Origin: Sporosarcina sp. FSL K6-1522
GTDB taxonomy: Bacteria > Bacillota > Bacilli > Bacillales_A > Planococcaceae
Assembly (NCBI RefSeq): GCF_038622445.1
Contig: NZ_CP152019.1
Span: forward strand, 3,136,501-3,200,500
Length of the DNA: 64,000 bases
Direction of reading: 5' to 3'
Below the pieces are notes generated by a model. The model made no database searches and had not been told where the DNA came from. It was given only the letters and a program-made list of their open reading frames with translations. The translations under genes and the position numbers were made by a program. This document shows, piece after piece, positions 25,685-34,342 of the stretch. The stretch's first letter is position 1; each line of letters opens with the position of its first letter.

Positions 25685-27760
25685 TCATGAAATACCAATT
25701 TGATATTTTTTGATTTTGTCGTATAGAACGGATCGACTAATTCCTAAAAGGGCTGCTGCTTTTGATTTATTCCCCGCGGTTTCTTTCAAAACCTCTACAA
25801 TCGCTCGCTCTTCAGCTATCTCCATCCTGCTTCTTGTCGACGCCTGATCTACGTTTTCAATTAAGCGAAGTCCAACCTTATTCACAATGTATTGTGGTAA
25901 ATCTTCCAACTCAATTTTTCCATACTCCGCAAAAATCGTTGCCCGCTCCAGTACATTACGTAATTCCCGCACATTGCCGGGCCAATCATAGTCCATCAAC
26001 ACTTGTTCAGCCACTGGACTGATACCCGTAACGCTCGCACCATTCAAGCGGTTTAGTTCCTGAATAAAGTGCGTGCCGAGCAATACAATATCTTTTTTCC
26101 GCTGTCGCAATGGCGGAATTTCAAACGAAATGACGTTCAGACGGTAAAACAAATCCTCTCGAAACTCTCCGCTTTCCACCATTTCTTCAAGAGGACGATT
26201 GGTGGCGGCAATAATTCGGACATCCACTTGGATTTTCTCTACTCCACCTACTCGGTAAAACTCCTTATCCTGCAAAACGCGCAACATCTTTGCTTGGAGT
26301 TGAAACGACATATCTCCTACCTCATCCAAAAACAATGTACCGCCATTTGCAAGTTCAAACTTGCCTTTCTTCCCTTTTTGTTTCGCACCCGTAAAAGCCC
26401 CTTCTTCATAACCGAAAAATTCAGACTCCAATAGATGCTCTGGGATAGCAGCGCAGTTCACGATGACAAACGGACCCTCTTTTCGCGAACTACTGCTGTG
26501 AATCGCATGCGCAAAAAGCTCTTTTCCCGTTCCACTATCTCCACGTATGAGAATCGTAGAGGTACCCTTAGCCATTTTAAATGTTGAGCGTATAATTTTT
26601 TCCATCTGTTGATCCTGAGTAATAATTTGTTCGACGGTAAACCGGGTCGTTTCCTGCTGCTTGCTGGCTATTTGCTTACCCATTTCACTTTTTTCAAACC
26701 GTTTAAAGACCTCTTGCATTTCATTGAGACCACGAAACGAAATTTTTCCAATGACACCAATTAGCTCATGATCTTGATACACAGGAATGCGATGAACCGT
26801 ATAACGAATCCCGTTGATTTCCATCATATCGCTAAACTCTGAAATCCCCGATGACATCACTTTAGGCAATTCCAATTGAGGAAAAATAAGTTCCACCGAT
26901 TTATGCAGAACCTCTTGTTCTTCTAATGCAAATAATTCTTGCAAGGAAGGGCTAATAAATGTGATTAGCTTGAATTCATCAATCATAATCAATCCATCAT
27001 AGGCATTGTTAATAACCGTCTGCATAATACTTTTCCATTTCAAGACGGTCTGTAACTCCTGAGCCATTGTTTCCACATCGGTAATATCTTGAAAAAGAAT
27101 AATATGCCCAGCTTCCCCTTGGGGAGTCCGGTAGCTAGACATGCGAGCCAGTGTATGAAAATCTCCTATACGAAGGCGATAATGTTTCGTGTGCAGCATA
27201 CTTTCCATCTGAATTTTCGAAATGACCGTCGTAACATCCATTCGCAAAAGCACTGACTCTTCGTACCCACTCATCGCACAAAGTTTTGGATTGCCATAAA
27301 TAATCCGATCATTTTCATCTAACATCAATGCACCTAGTTCTGAAATCCCCAAGATTTCTTCCAATTGCTCTTGCAATGTTTTAGCCGCCCGAAGCAACGA
27401 AAAAATGATATCTACCTTCGTCACTTGACCCACTATCCGATTTTGCTCATCGACAATAATGGCCGTGCCAATCTTCGAGCTCGCAAGTGCCTGCTGCATA
27501 TCCTCATTATCGGAAGACTGCGGGAAGGTAATCACTTCTTTTTCCATGAGCGAGCTGATGATCGTCTCCATAGATTGCCCTTCAAGTAACGCATCGTAAA
27601 GCTTCGTCCTTGTGAAAACACCGACTACTTGGCTGGATTGATTGAGAACTGGAATCGAATTTCCCTTTGCTTGCTTCATTACTTCAATAGCTTGTTGCAA
27701 TGTATGTTCTGGAGATAGCGAGTGTTTGATAGGCGTAACAACATTCTTCAATTCCAGCAT
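25685..27760 (-). CDS. Sigma-54-dependent activator with CBS pair and PAS domains
   Basis: About 691 residues. An N-terminal CBS pair (about 5-120) is followed by two PAS-like domains (about 135-240 and 255-370). The AAA+ domain has GDSGTGKE, the loop GAFTGA, GGTLFLDEVGD and FREDLFYRLNV. The C-terminal Fis HTH ends AAALLGISRSVLYDKIKKY. CBS pairs usually bind adenosyl ligands, so acyl-CoA, CoA or AMP sensing is plausible (inference). It lies between the sigma-54-driven thiolase and the acyl-CoA genes, all on the same strand. Start ATG at 27760 with AAAAGGGG upstream. Confidence 0.9.
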   Translation of the reverse strand: MLELKNVVTPIKHSLSPEHTLQQAIEVMKQAKGNSIPVLNQSSQVVGVFTRTKLYDALLEGQSMETIISSLMEKEVITFPQSSDNEDMQQALASSKIGTAIIVDEQNRIVGQVTKVDIIFSLLRAAKTLQEQLEEILGISELGALMLDENDRIIYGNPKLCAMSGYEESVLLRMDVTTVISKIQMESMLHTKHYRLRIGDFHTLARMSSYRTPQGEAGHIILFQDITDVETMAQELQTVLKWKSIMQTVINNAYDGLIMIDEFKLITFISPSLQELFALEEQEVLHKSVELIFPQLELPKVMSSGISEFSDMMEINGIRYTVHRIPVYQDHELIGVIGKISFRGLNEMQEVFKRFEKSEMGKQIASKQQETTRFTVEQIITQDQQMEKIIRSTFKMAKGTSTILIRGDSGTGKELFAHAIHSSSSRKEGPFVIVNCAAIPEHLLESEFFGYEEGAFTGAKQKGKKGKFELANGGTLFLDEVGDMSFQLQAKMLRVLQDKEFYRVGGVEKIQVDVRIIAATNRPLEEMVESGEFREDLFYRLNVISFEIPPLRQRKKDIVLLGTHFIQELNRLNGASVTGISPVAEQVLMDYDWPGNVRELRNVLERATIFAEYGKIELEDLPQYIVNKVGLRLIENVDQASTRSRMEIAEERAIVEVLKETAGNKSKAAALLGISRSVLYDKIKKYQIGIS

Positions 27761-27898
27761 GATTTTCGGCCCCTTTTTGCTATTATAGTGTAGTGACGTT
27801 TTTTTAGAGAACAAGTATTCACTACTTAGTATAGCAAAACAGACCGATAAACCTTTCGAATTAACAAATTATTCTGCAAAGTAACCCTCTGATTCTAC

Positions 27899-29080
27899 TC
27901 ATAATCCCCGCCGATACATCGTCGTAATACATGCGCCTCCAAGGCCTAGATTATGCTGGAGTGCAATGGTTGCCCCTTCCACTTGGCGCTGATTCGCTTG
28001 ACCACGTAATTGCCAAACGAGCTCTGTACATTGTGCTAATCCCGTCGCCCCAAGCGGATGCCCCTTCGACATTAATCCGCCCGACGGATTGACAACGTAT
28101 TTCCCACCATACGAATTATCACCATCATTGATGAATTTTTCTGCCTCACCTTCCCGACAAAGTCCTAATCCTTCATAGGTAATGACTTCATTAGGCGTAA
28201 AGCAATCATGCAGTTCTACGACATCTACATCTTCAGGACCGATGCCTGCTTTTTCGTACATTTGCAAAGCTGCTCGTTGCGTCATTTCAGCTCCAATCAA
28301 TGCAATTGGATGATCAAAACTAACAGCCGTATCGGTCGTCATCGCCTGCCCAATAATTTCTACCGCATTCGCTAATCCATGTTTCTTAGCAAAAGTCTCA
28401 CTACAAACGACTACTGCTGCCGCTCCACAAGTGGGTGGACAGGCCATCAAACGCGTCAATGTTGGAAATAGTACAGGGGCATTTAGTACTTCCTCAACCG
28501 TCAATGGTTTATCAAACAACGAATACGGATTGTTCACAGCATGACTTCTAGATTTCACAGCCACCTTCGCAAAGATATCCGGATTGGCTCCGTACTTTTC
28601 CAAATAAGCCTTCCCACCCGCCCCAAACATCTTTAAAGCAAGCGGTGCATCTGGCAAGTCTGGTTCCATTTCCGCCAAGCGCTGCATCGCCCAGCCCATC
28701 GGAGGTGTACGGTCATCCCACACACTGCCTAACGCACCAGGCTTCATCTCTTCAAAACCGAAAGCCAACACACAATCCATATCGCCCGACTCCACCGCCT
28801 GCCGTGCCATATATAAAGCCGTCGAGCCCGAAGAACAATTATTGTTGACATTGATAATCGGAATACCTGTCATTCCTACTTGATACAGCGCGGTTTGCCC
28901 GCAAGTACTATCCCCATACACATAACTTGCATAAGCCTGTTGCACATCGTCATAATCAATTCCCGCGTCTTCCAACGCACCTTTGACCGCCTTGGCCGCC
29001 ATTACTTCATACGGCTCATGCTTGCCAGGCTTTGCAAACTTCACCATGCTAACACCTAGCACTTTGGCTTTTCCGCTCAC
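27899..29080 (-). CDS. Thiolase (SCP2-type acetyl-CoA acetyltransferase)
   Basis: 393 residues. The nucleophilic Cys lies in NNNCSSGSTALYMARQAV near residue 85, the His in ELHDCFTPNEVITYEGLGLC and the C-terminal GHPLGATGLAQ and LGLGGAC motifs are present. The HDCFT variant is typical of the SCP2-type (lipid-transfer) thiolases. It should cleave the 3-oxoacyl-CoA made by the downstream gene set. It is the first gene after a sigma-54 promoter. Confidence 0.88.
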   Translation of the reverse strand: MSGKAKVLGVSMVKFAKPGKHEPYEVMAAKAVKGALEDAGIDYDDVQQAYASYVYGDSTCGQTALYQVGMTGIPIINVNNNCSSGSTALYMARQAVESGDMDCVLAFGFEEMKPGALGSVWDDRTPPMGWAMQRLAEMEPDLPDAPLALKMFGAGGKAYLEKYGANPDIFAKVAVKSRSHAVNNPYSLFDKPLTVEEVLNAPVLFPTLTRLMACPPTCGAAAVVVCSETFAKKHGLANAVEIIGQAMTTDTAVSFDHPIALIGAEMTQRAALQMYEKAGIGPEDVDVVELHDCFTPNEVITYEGLGLCREGEAEKFINDGDNSYGGKYVVNPSGGLMSKGHPLGATGLAQCTELVWQLRGQANQRQVEGATIALQHNLGLGGACITTMYRRGL

Positions 29081-29124
29081 ACCATTTCCCTCCTACTGTT
29101 CGTTTTTTCTTCCTACACTACTTA

Positions 29125-29142
29125 TTGCAATATACATGCCAA
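29125..29142 (-). promoter_or_regulatory. Sigma-54 (-24/-12) promoter of the thiolase
   Basis: Minus strand TTGGCATGTATATTGCAA, a full match to TTGGCAYG-N4-TTGCW. It lies 45 bp before the thiolase start. It differs from the 54.9-kb promoter at only two positions of the shared 17 bases. Confidence 0.9.
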
Positions 29143-29169
29143 CATAAAATCAACTTATCAAAACGCATG

Positions 29170-29207
29170 AAAAAAAGGTAGACACTCCTATTCATAGTGT
29201 CTACCTT
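29170..29207 (-). terminator. Perfect 12-bp hairpin with T tract; terminator or activator site
   Basis: AAGGTAGACACT (29175-29186) pairs perfectly with AGTGTCTACCTT (29196-29207). Read on the minus strand it is followed by TTTTTTTC, a classical terminator. Its centre is also about 77 bp upstream of the expected thiolase transcription start, so an enhancer role cannot be excluded. The nearest upstream gene ends 150 bp away. Confidence 0.65.
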
Positions 29208-29358
29208 CGGGAAATTATGCCTTGCTATTTATTTTTCGACTTGCTCAATCGTCATTACAAGTTCAAATGCTTAGATTGACTAAAACATGCTAATCGTCCG
29301 AAACCCCTACACTAAAAAATCAATATGTATGAATTACAGACAACCTAAACACTCGCTG

Positions 29359-30489
29359 TCAATCTTCAAGTGTCAGATAAGAATACAAACGTGAGAGTAC
29401 CTCAGCCCGTAGCTTTACCTGCTCCGGATACTGATAAAAAAACAAGATTTTCTGCTCCCATATCTCGTCCCCAGCTGGTCGTGGCGCTAATATAAAATAC
29501 GTCCACACTTCAGCAATATCCTCATCCGGACTTGTTACTGCGTAATCCGTCACAAATTGATCTTCATAGTCCTCATAAAAGGCTTCCGCCTCTTCTTCAT
29601 TCGTCGCAATGTCTCGGGCATCCCATTCTTCGATTAAGTCTTCCCAATATTGCACATAAAACTGGTGGAGATAGGAAGTTTCTTTCGTACAGCCCATTCC
29701 GTCAACTTGAAAATAAGGACAAGTGGCCGCTGCAGTTTGATGGATTGGATCTTCTGCATCTGCAAATAGCACCTCTTCATCCATATCCATTTGACTCTGC
29801 TGCAATGTCAGCAAATGCGCATATTCATGCAACAAAGTCGTTTTAAGAATATACGATTCCTCTGCATCCACGACATCTACACCAAGTATCCAATTCGCCA
29901 CATTCTTCGTATCTGGCTCCACCTGCGCAAGCATTTCCTCATCGCCATCAGTAAATATCGTAAAGCCTGACACCATCTCACGCTCTTTCTTTGGAATCAA
30001 ATAACGAAATGCATCCCATACAGCCATATGCGTCACAATCGCATCACGATAAGGTTCCAGCTGCTCATCTACAACAACAAACTGCGGCTGCGTCAAATCG
30101 TCTCCCTCTACTTGATACCTCGCCAATACTTGCTCATCGAACGTATCTCCATCTCCGTCAAATGCATAATCTGTCAGCAAATCCCCAAACCACTCGTAGA
30201 TTTCTTCCGCCAGTTCATCTCCCAACAGAGCGCAGTCATCCACAGTTTCGCACGTTTCGGGCGGATAGCAAATCTTTTCTAACGGATCGTATATGTCAAA
30301 AGGTGCACAAACAGCGGCATACGTCTCTCGATCTTGCCGCAACTTCTCAAACTGAGACAATAATACTTTTTGTGCTTCATCCTCGACATATTGCTCAATT
30401 TCCTCTAGCTCCCCCTCCCCCAAAGAGGTACAGCCAATACTGAAAAACAATATGCATATCGGCAATAACAGTCGAAGAGATCTTCTCAT
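29359..30489 (-). CDS. Putative lipoprotein with zinc-protease motif
   Basis: 376 residues. The signal peptide ends in the lipobox FSIGC, so the mature protein should be anchored outside the membrane at Cys20. HEYAH near residue 222 is a zincin HExxH motif, and SPDEDIAEVWTYF some 90 residues later offers a Glu as third ligand, as in gluzincin-like families. The protein is very acidic, with many Asp/Glu pairs. Cys pairs around residues 60-85 may form disulphides. I do not recognise a named family. RBS AGGTAGGTG. Monocistronic. Confidence 0.65.
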   Translation of the reverse strand: MRRSLRLLLPICILFFSIGCTSLGEGELEEIEQYVEDEAQKVLLSQFEKLRQDRETYAAVCAPFDIYDPLEKICYPPETCETVDDCALLGDELAEEIYEWFGDLLTDYAFDGDGDTFDEQVLARYQVEGDDLTQPQFVVVDEQLEPYRDAIVTHMAVWDAFRYLIPKKEREMVSGFTIFTDGDEEMLAQVEPDTKNVANWILGVDVVDAEESYILKTTLLHEYAHLLTLQQSQMDMDEEVLFADAEDPIHQTAAATCPYFQVDGMGCTKETSYLHQFYVQYWEDLIEEWDARDIATNEEEAEAFYEDYEDQFVTDYAVTSPDEDIAEVWTYFILAPRPAGDEIWEQKILFFYQYPEQVKLRAEVLSRLYSYLTLED

Positions 30490-30607
30490 CAGCGCTCACC
30501 TACCTTTTAGCTCTAGTATAGGGGCTACTCGTGATCTGGCATACTGCGAATATCCGCCCCTCTCTATTAATACAATGCTAGTACAAACCAATTGGAAGGA
30601 TGGCGAA

Positions 30608-30691
30608 TTGAAGCGAATCGTTGGCATTTATGGAGCAACCCTTGTCGTTGGAATTCTTCTTGGAATACTCGTTACGACGCTCATGCAGTGA
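30608..30691 (+). CDS. Tiny single-helix membrane peptide
   Basis: 27 residues from a TTG at 30608 with GGAAGGA seven bases upstream. Apart from the first four residues it is one hydrophobic helix, VGIYGATLVVGILLGILVT. The frame is open further upstream to an ATG at 30575 without an RBS. A terminator follows 18 bp later, which supports expression. No function can be given. Confidence 0.4.
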   Translation: MKRIVGIYGATLVVGILLGILVTTLMQ

Positions 30692-30708
30692 AAGAACAAT
30701 TTCTAGAC

Positions 30709-30739
30709 AAAAAACCAGTCATCCAAATGACTGGTTTTT
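30709..30739. terminator. Bidirectional terminator
   Basis: AAAAACCAGTCAT pairs with ATGACTGGTTTTT around a 4-base loop, between convergent genes. Confidence 0.85.
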
Positions 30740-30760
30740 AGACTTGAATCTTCTATAATT

Positions 30761-31393
30761 TTATTTACACTGCCGTAAAAATGCGATCAAATCTTGATGA
30801 TTTTCCGGCGTGACGCCATGACCATCATTGTACAGCTTAAAGTCCACCTTTGCGCCTAGCGATTCAAAGTACGCCTTACTGTCCTTCCCATATTGCGGCG
30901 GAATCACATAATCATATTCACCATGCGAAATAAACATAGTCAAATGATCGACCGGCTGTTTCTGATAATCCGTCTTTACAAAGTCCGGCACATAGCCGCT
31001 CAACGCCACAACTCCACGTATTGCGCTCCCCATCGTTAACGCTAAAGCCTGCGCTAACACCGCTCCTTGGCTAAAGCCCAGCACATAAATCTGTTCTTCA
31101 TCCAACTCAAACTCCACAATCGCCTCGCGAATAAAGGATTGAATATACACGAGCACTTTATCAAAGACTGTCCGAACGGGCTTGCCTTCTTCTTCATTCG
31201 TAAAGAAAGCGTAGCCCGGCTCAAATACAATCGGACCTCGTAAACTAAAAATATGATGGCTGTCTTTAAAATCTTGGACAAGCTGTGGCAGATCCTCTTC
31301 ATGACTCCCCATGCCGTGCAACAAGAAAATAGCAGGTTGTTTTCCAACCGTAGCTGCTGGCGCTGTATGCGTAAATGTAAATGGTGACTTCAT
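30761..31393 (-). CDS. Alpha/beta-hydrolase, phospholipase/carboxylesterase type
   Basis: 210 residues of the carboxylesterase/phospholipase family (like B. subtilis YodD/MhqD). The oxyanion segment is LLHGMGSHEEDL, the nucleophile elbow is GFSQGA, the acid lies in HGEYDYVIP and the His in NDGHGV. Cytoplasmic, no signal peptide. The substrate is unknown. GGAAGCG precedes the ATG. It is monocistronic between two terminators. Confidence 0.85.
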   Translation of the reverse strand: MKSPFTFTHTAPAATVGKQPAIFLLHGMGSHEEDLPQLVQDFKDSHHIFSLRGPIVFEPGYAFFTNEEEGKPVRTVFDKVLVYIQSFIREAIVEFELDEEQIYVLGFSQGAVLAQALALTMGSAIRGVVALSGYVPDFVKTDYQKQPVDHLTMFISHGEYDYVIPPQYGKDSKAYFESLGAKVDFKLYNDGHGVTPENHQDLIAFLRQCK

Positions 31394-31462
31394 CCAAAAC
31401 GCTTCCTTTCAAATCAAAGTACATCTAGTTTAGCATAATGGCTATAGATGGGCATTCAACAG

Positions 31463-31488
31463 AAAAAGACCGGGCTTTTCCCCCGGTC
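31463..31488 (-). terminator. Terminator of the ABC-F gene
   Basis: On the minus strand GACCGGG pairs with CCCGGTC and is followed by TTTTTC, 9 bp after the stop. Confidence 0.85.
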
Positions 31489-31496
31489 CATACTCA

Positions 31497-33053
31497 TTAA
31501 AACATTTTCGTCGTCCAATTTTCACCGTTCCACATATCCGTCACAACACCTTCATAAAAATCAGGCTCATGAGAAATGAGCAAAATGCTGCCCTTATAGT
31601 CCTTTAATGCGCGTTTCAATTCCTCTTTCGCATCATAATCGAGGTGATTTGTCGGCTCATCCAAGACAAGCAAATTCGTTTCGCTGTTGATTAATTTACA
31701 TAAACGTACTTTGGCTTTTTCTCCACCACTCAATACTTTGACCTTGCTTTCAATATGCTTCGTTGTCAAACCACATCGCGCCAAAGCCGCACGTACTTCA
31801 TATTGTGTGAAGTGTGGGAAGGTTTCCCATACTTCTTCCAAGCATGTATTGTTATTATCCGACTTCGTTTCCTGTTCAAAATAGCCAATTTCCAAATGGT
31901 CGCCAAGCTCAACAGAACCCGCAAGTGCTGGAATTTCACCAAGAATACTTTTCAATAACGTTGTTTTTCCGATGCCATTCGCACCCGACAAAGCGATTTT
32001 TTGTCCACGTTCCATCGTCAAATCCAGCTCTTTTGACAACGGTTCATCATAACCAATGACAAGCCCTTTCGTTTCAAACAAAAATCTTCCTGGCGTCCGT
32101 GCTTGTTTAAAATCGAATTGCGGCTTCGGCTTCTCCGCATCCAATTCAATAATATCCATCTTATCGAGCTTCTTCTGACGCGACTGTGCCATTCGGCTCG
32201 TCGCCGCATTCGCTTTATTACGCGCTACAAAGTCTTTCAAATTGGCGATTTCCTTTTGTTGCTTCTTGAACGCCGCCTCGACCTGTTGCTTTTTCATCTC
32301 ATGCACACGTAAAAACTCATCGTAATCTCCTGCATAGCGTGTAATTTGCTGGTTCTCCATATGATAAATCAACTGAATCACACTATTTAAAAATGGAATG
32401 TCGTGAGATATTAAAATAAACGCATTCTCGTAGTTCTGCAAATAAGTACGTAGCCATTCAATATGCTCGACATCCAAATAGTTCGTCGGCTCATCCAGCA
32501 ACAAAATATCTGGTTTCTCTAGCAACAATTTAGCAAGTAAAACCTTCGTCCGCTGACCCCCACTTAAATCATGCACATCTCGGTCCAACCCAAATTCATC
32601 CAAACCAAGACCGTTTGCCACTTCTTCTACTTTCGAATCGATTATGTAAAAATCATTATGCGTCAGTTCTTCCTGCATCTGCCCCGTCATCTCAAGGAGC
32701 TTCTCTAATTCATCCGCATCAACCTCAGCCATCTTGGCAAAGAGCGCATTCATTTCTGCCTCTTGGTCATATAAATACTGAAACGCAGTCCGCAGCACAT
32801 CGCGAATACTTAGCCCTTGTTTCAACACAACATGCTGATCCAAATAGCCAACCCGCACGCGCTTCGACCAACTGACCGTCCCCGCATCAGGCTCCAGCTT
32901 GCGCGTAATGATATTCATAAAGGTAGACTTACCTTCCCCGTTCGCTCCTACTAAGCCAATATGCTCCCCCTGCAATAACCGAAAAGAGACATCCTCAAAA
33001 ATCGCACGATCTCCAAAACCGTGACTTAAGTTCGTTACCGTCAATAAACTCAT
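31497..33053 (-). CDS. ABC-F ATPase (YfmM-like)
   Basis: About 518 residues, two fused ABC domains and no membrane segment, as in ribosome-acting ABC-F proteins. Domain 1 has GANGEGKST, LSGGQRTKV and LLLDEPTNYLD; domain 2 has GANGIGKTT, LSGGEKAKV and LVLDEPTNHLD. The charged linker between them (about 235-310) includes the P-site tRNA interaction motif region. The opening MSLLTVTNLSHGFGDRAIF and the length fit B. subtilis YfmM. Start ATG at 33053 with AAAAGGTG upstream; an upstream GTG-type frame extension is unlikely. Confidence 0.9.
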   Translation of the reverse strand: MSLLTVTNLSHGFGDRAIFEDVSFRLLQGEHIGLVGANGEGKSTFMNIITRKLEPDAGTVSWSKRVRVGYLDQHVVLKQGLSIRDVLRTAFQYLYDQEAEMNALFAKMAEVDADELEKLLEMTGQMQEELTHNDFYIIDSKVEEVANGLGLDEFGLDRDVHDLSGGQRTKVLLAKLLLEKPDILLLDEPTNYLDVEHIEWLRTYLQNYENAFILISHDIPFLNSVIQLIYHMENQQITRYAGDYDEFLRVHEMKKQQVEAAFKKQQKEIANLKDFVARNKANAATSRMAQSRQKKLDKMDIIELDAEKPKPQFDFKQARTPGRFLFETKGLVIGYDEPLSKELDLTMERGQKIALSGANGIGKTTLLKSILGEIPALAGSVELGDHLEIGYFEQETKSDNNNTCLEEVWETFPHFTQYEVRAALARCGLTTKHIESKVKVLSGGEKAKVRLCKLINSETNLLVLDEPTNHLDYDAKEELKRALKDYKGSILLISHEPDFYEGVVTDMWNGENWTTKMF

Positions 33054-33201
33054 ATCGTAAACACCTTTTCCTTCACTAAGAATCATTGTACTTATGCATC
33101 GTTTAACTCAGACTTCTCTATTATATAGGGAGATTGCCGTTCAGGATAGGGATTTCTTGTGAAGGGGATCAGATAGGGTAAACGAATCCCCTTGCGTCAT
33201 A

Positions 33202-33684
33202 TCACTCACTTTGATAACTCAATTGTACGCCCGTTTTCCCGCCCTTTCTATCGACCAACTTCATCAAAAATGCCATATTTCCATCCTTCGCCTCAATGAC
33301 GATATCCGCATCATCCGCTATATACGTCCCGATTGATGAAACATAGCCTTTTGCCTTCAAGAAATCGGTGTACTGTTCACTTAATGCCTTCGCAGAACCT
33401 GGCTTATTGTAAATCGCATCGACTGTTTGCTGGCCTTCGTCAAATTAAACGCGTATATACGACGGCTCCACACAGGTCTTAAATGAAAAATTCTTCATCA
33501 TATTACCGGTCATTATATAATACTCATCCGCACATGTACCGTAGTATTGCTGTTGTTCATCCCAATTAATCATTGACTGCACCACTTTATGCGTTCTCGC
33601 TGGGAACTCACTATATTTCAGATCCACACTGGCAGTATCAAAATTATGCTGCTCAATCGCCGAGACGTCTACAGACAGCTCCAC
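33202..33684 (-). pseudogene. Decayed gene with an in-frame stop, family unknown
   Basis: One frame runs for 160 codons but carries TAA at 33445-33447. The part before it ends KTCVEPSYIRV and the part after reads FDEGQQTVDAIYNKPGSAKAL and further to LVDRKGGKTGVQLSYQ. Both sides have ordinary coding composition. The 5' end is also missing: the first codon GTG follows directly on a TAA and has no RBS or signal peptide. Internal Cys (YGTCADE, KTCVEP) suggest an extracytoplasmic protein. No family recognised. Confidence 0.6.
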
Positions 33685-33753
33685 TTAACAATATCTTTTT
33701 ATTATTTCTATCATCAGAAACTTCGCATATTCAAGTTAGTAGAGAATTTAATG

Positions 33754-33801
33754 CAAAAAACAGATTAGATAACCCCTACCAGGTTGTCTAATCCGTTTTT
33801 T
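33754..33801. terminator. Bidirectional terminator
   Basis: AAAAAACAGATTAGATAACC pairs with GGTTGTCTAATCCGTTTTTT (one bulged mismatch), with A and T tracts on the two sides. Confidence 0.75.
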
Positions 33802-33883
33802 ATTATCATAATATTGTTATCGGATATTCCTTTACTTCGTAATGGTTTCCATATAAGCATATCGCAATGCATTTATACCTTCT

Positions 33884-34270
33884 CTACCAACCTGCATGAT
33901 TCAAAATCTCCAGAAGAAATTTGTATGTCCCATAACATGTGTCAACATCCGACTCCTCCGCTTCCGTATGTTCAAATCGGTTGCCTACAGAAAAATTAAC
34001 GCTTTCGATGCCGCTCTGCGCCCAAATATAGGTGCCATCGGAACCGTTAGCTACCGTTTTCCAATTCCAAAAAACGATTCTTCTTGCAATATGCTCAAGA
34101 GCACCCCCGAATGCTTCGCTACAAAATGGGGACGTATCCACTTTTCAACGTCACCAATACCGCAACAAGAATAATATTCACACACGGTCGTCCGTACCTA
34201 GTATCCCCTTTATAGCTCATCCAAATCGGATCTTGCTCGATAATTTCACGTCCCATAACAATGTCTTCGA
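33884..34270 (-). pseudogene. Remnant of an M20/M28-type metallopeptidase
   Basis: Two minus-strand frames that do not join. The first contains PIWMSYKGDTRYGRPCVNIILVAV and breaks near 34150-34170. The second continues with DTSPFCSEAFGG and ends with GIESVNFSVGNRFEHTEAEESDVDTCYGTYKF. The latter has the look of the C-terminal catalytic part of M20/M28 aminopeptidase-like enzymes (NFSVG-R-EHTE). A frameshift and the lack of a proper start, with the 5' end running into the dacC terminator, mark it as a relic. Confidence 0.55.
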
Positions 34271-34278
34271 CCGTATTT

Positions 34279-34321
34279 AAAAGAACATTCTCCAAGACAA
34301 CAGTCATAGAGAATGTTCTTT
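34279..34321 (-). terminator. Terminator of dacC
   Basis: AAAGAACATTCTC pairs with GAGAATGTTCTTT around a 16-base loop, followed on the minus strand by TTTT, 22 bp after the dacC stop. Confidence 0.75.
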
Positions 34322-34342
34322 AATCACTTATTTTATTTCATT

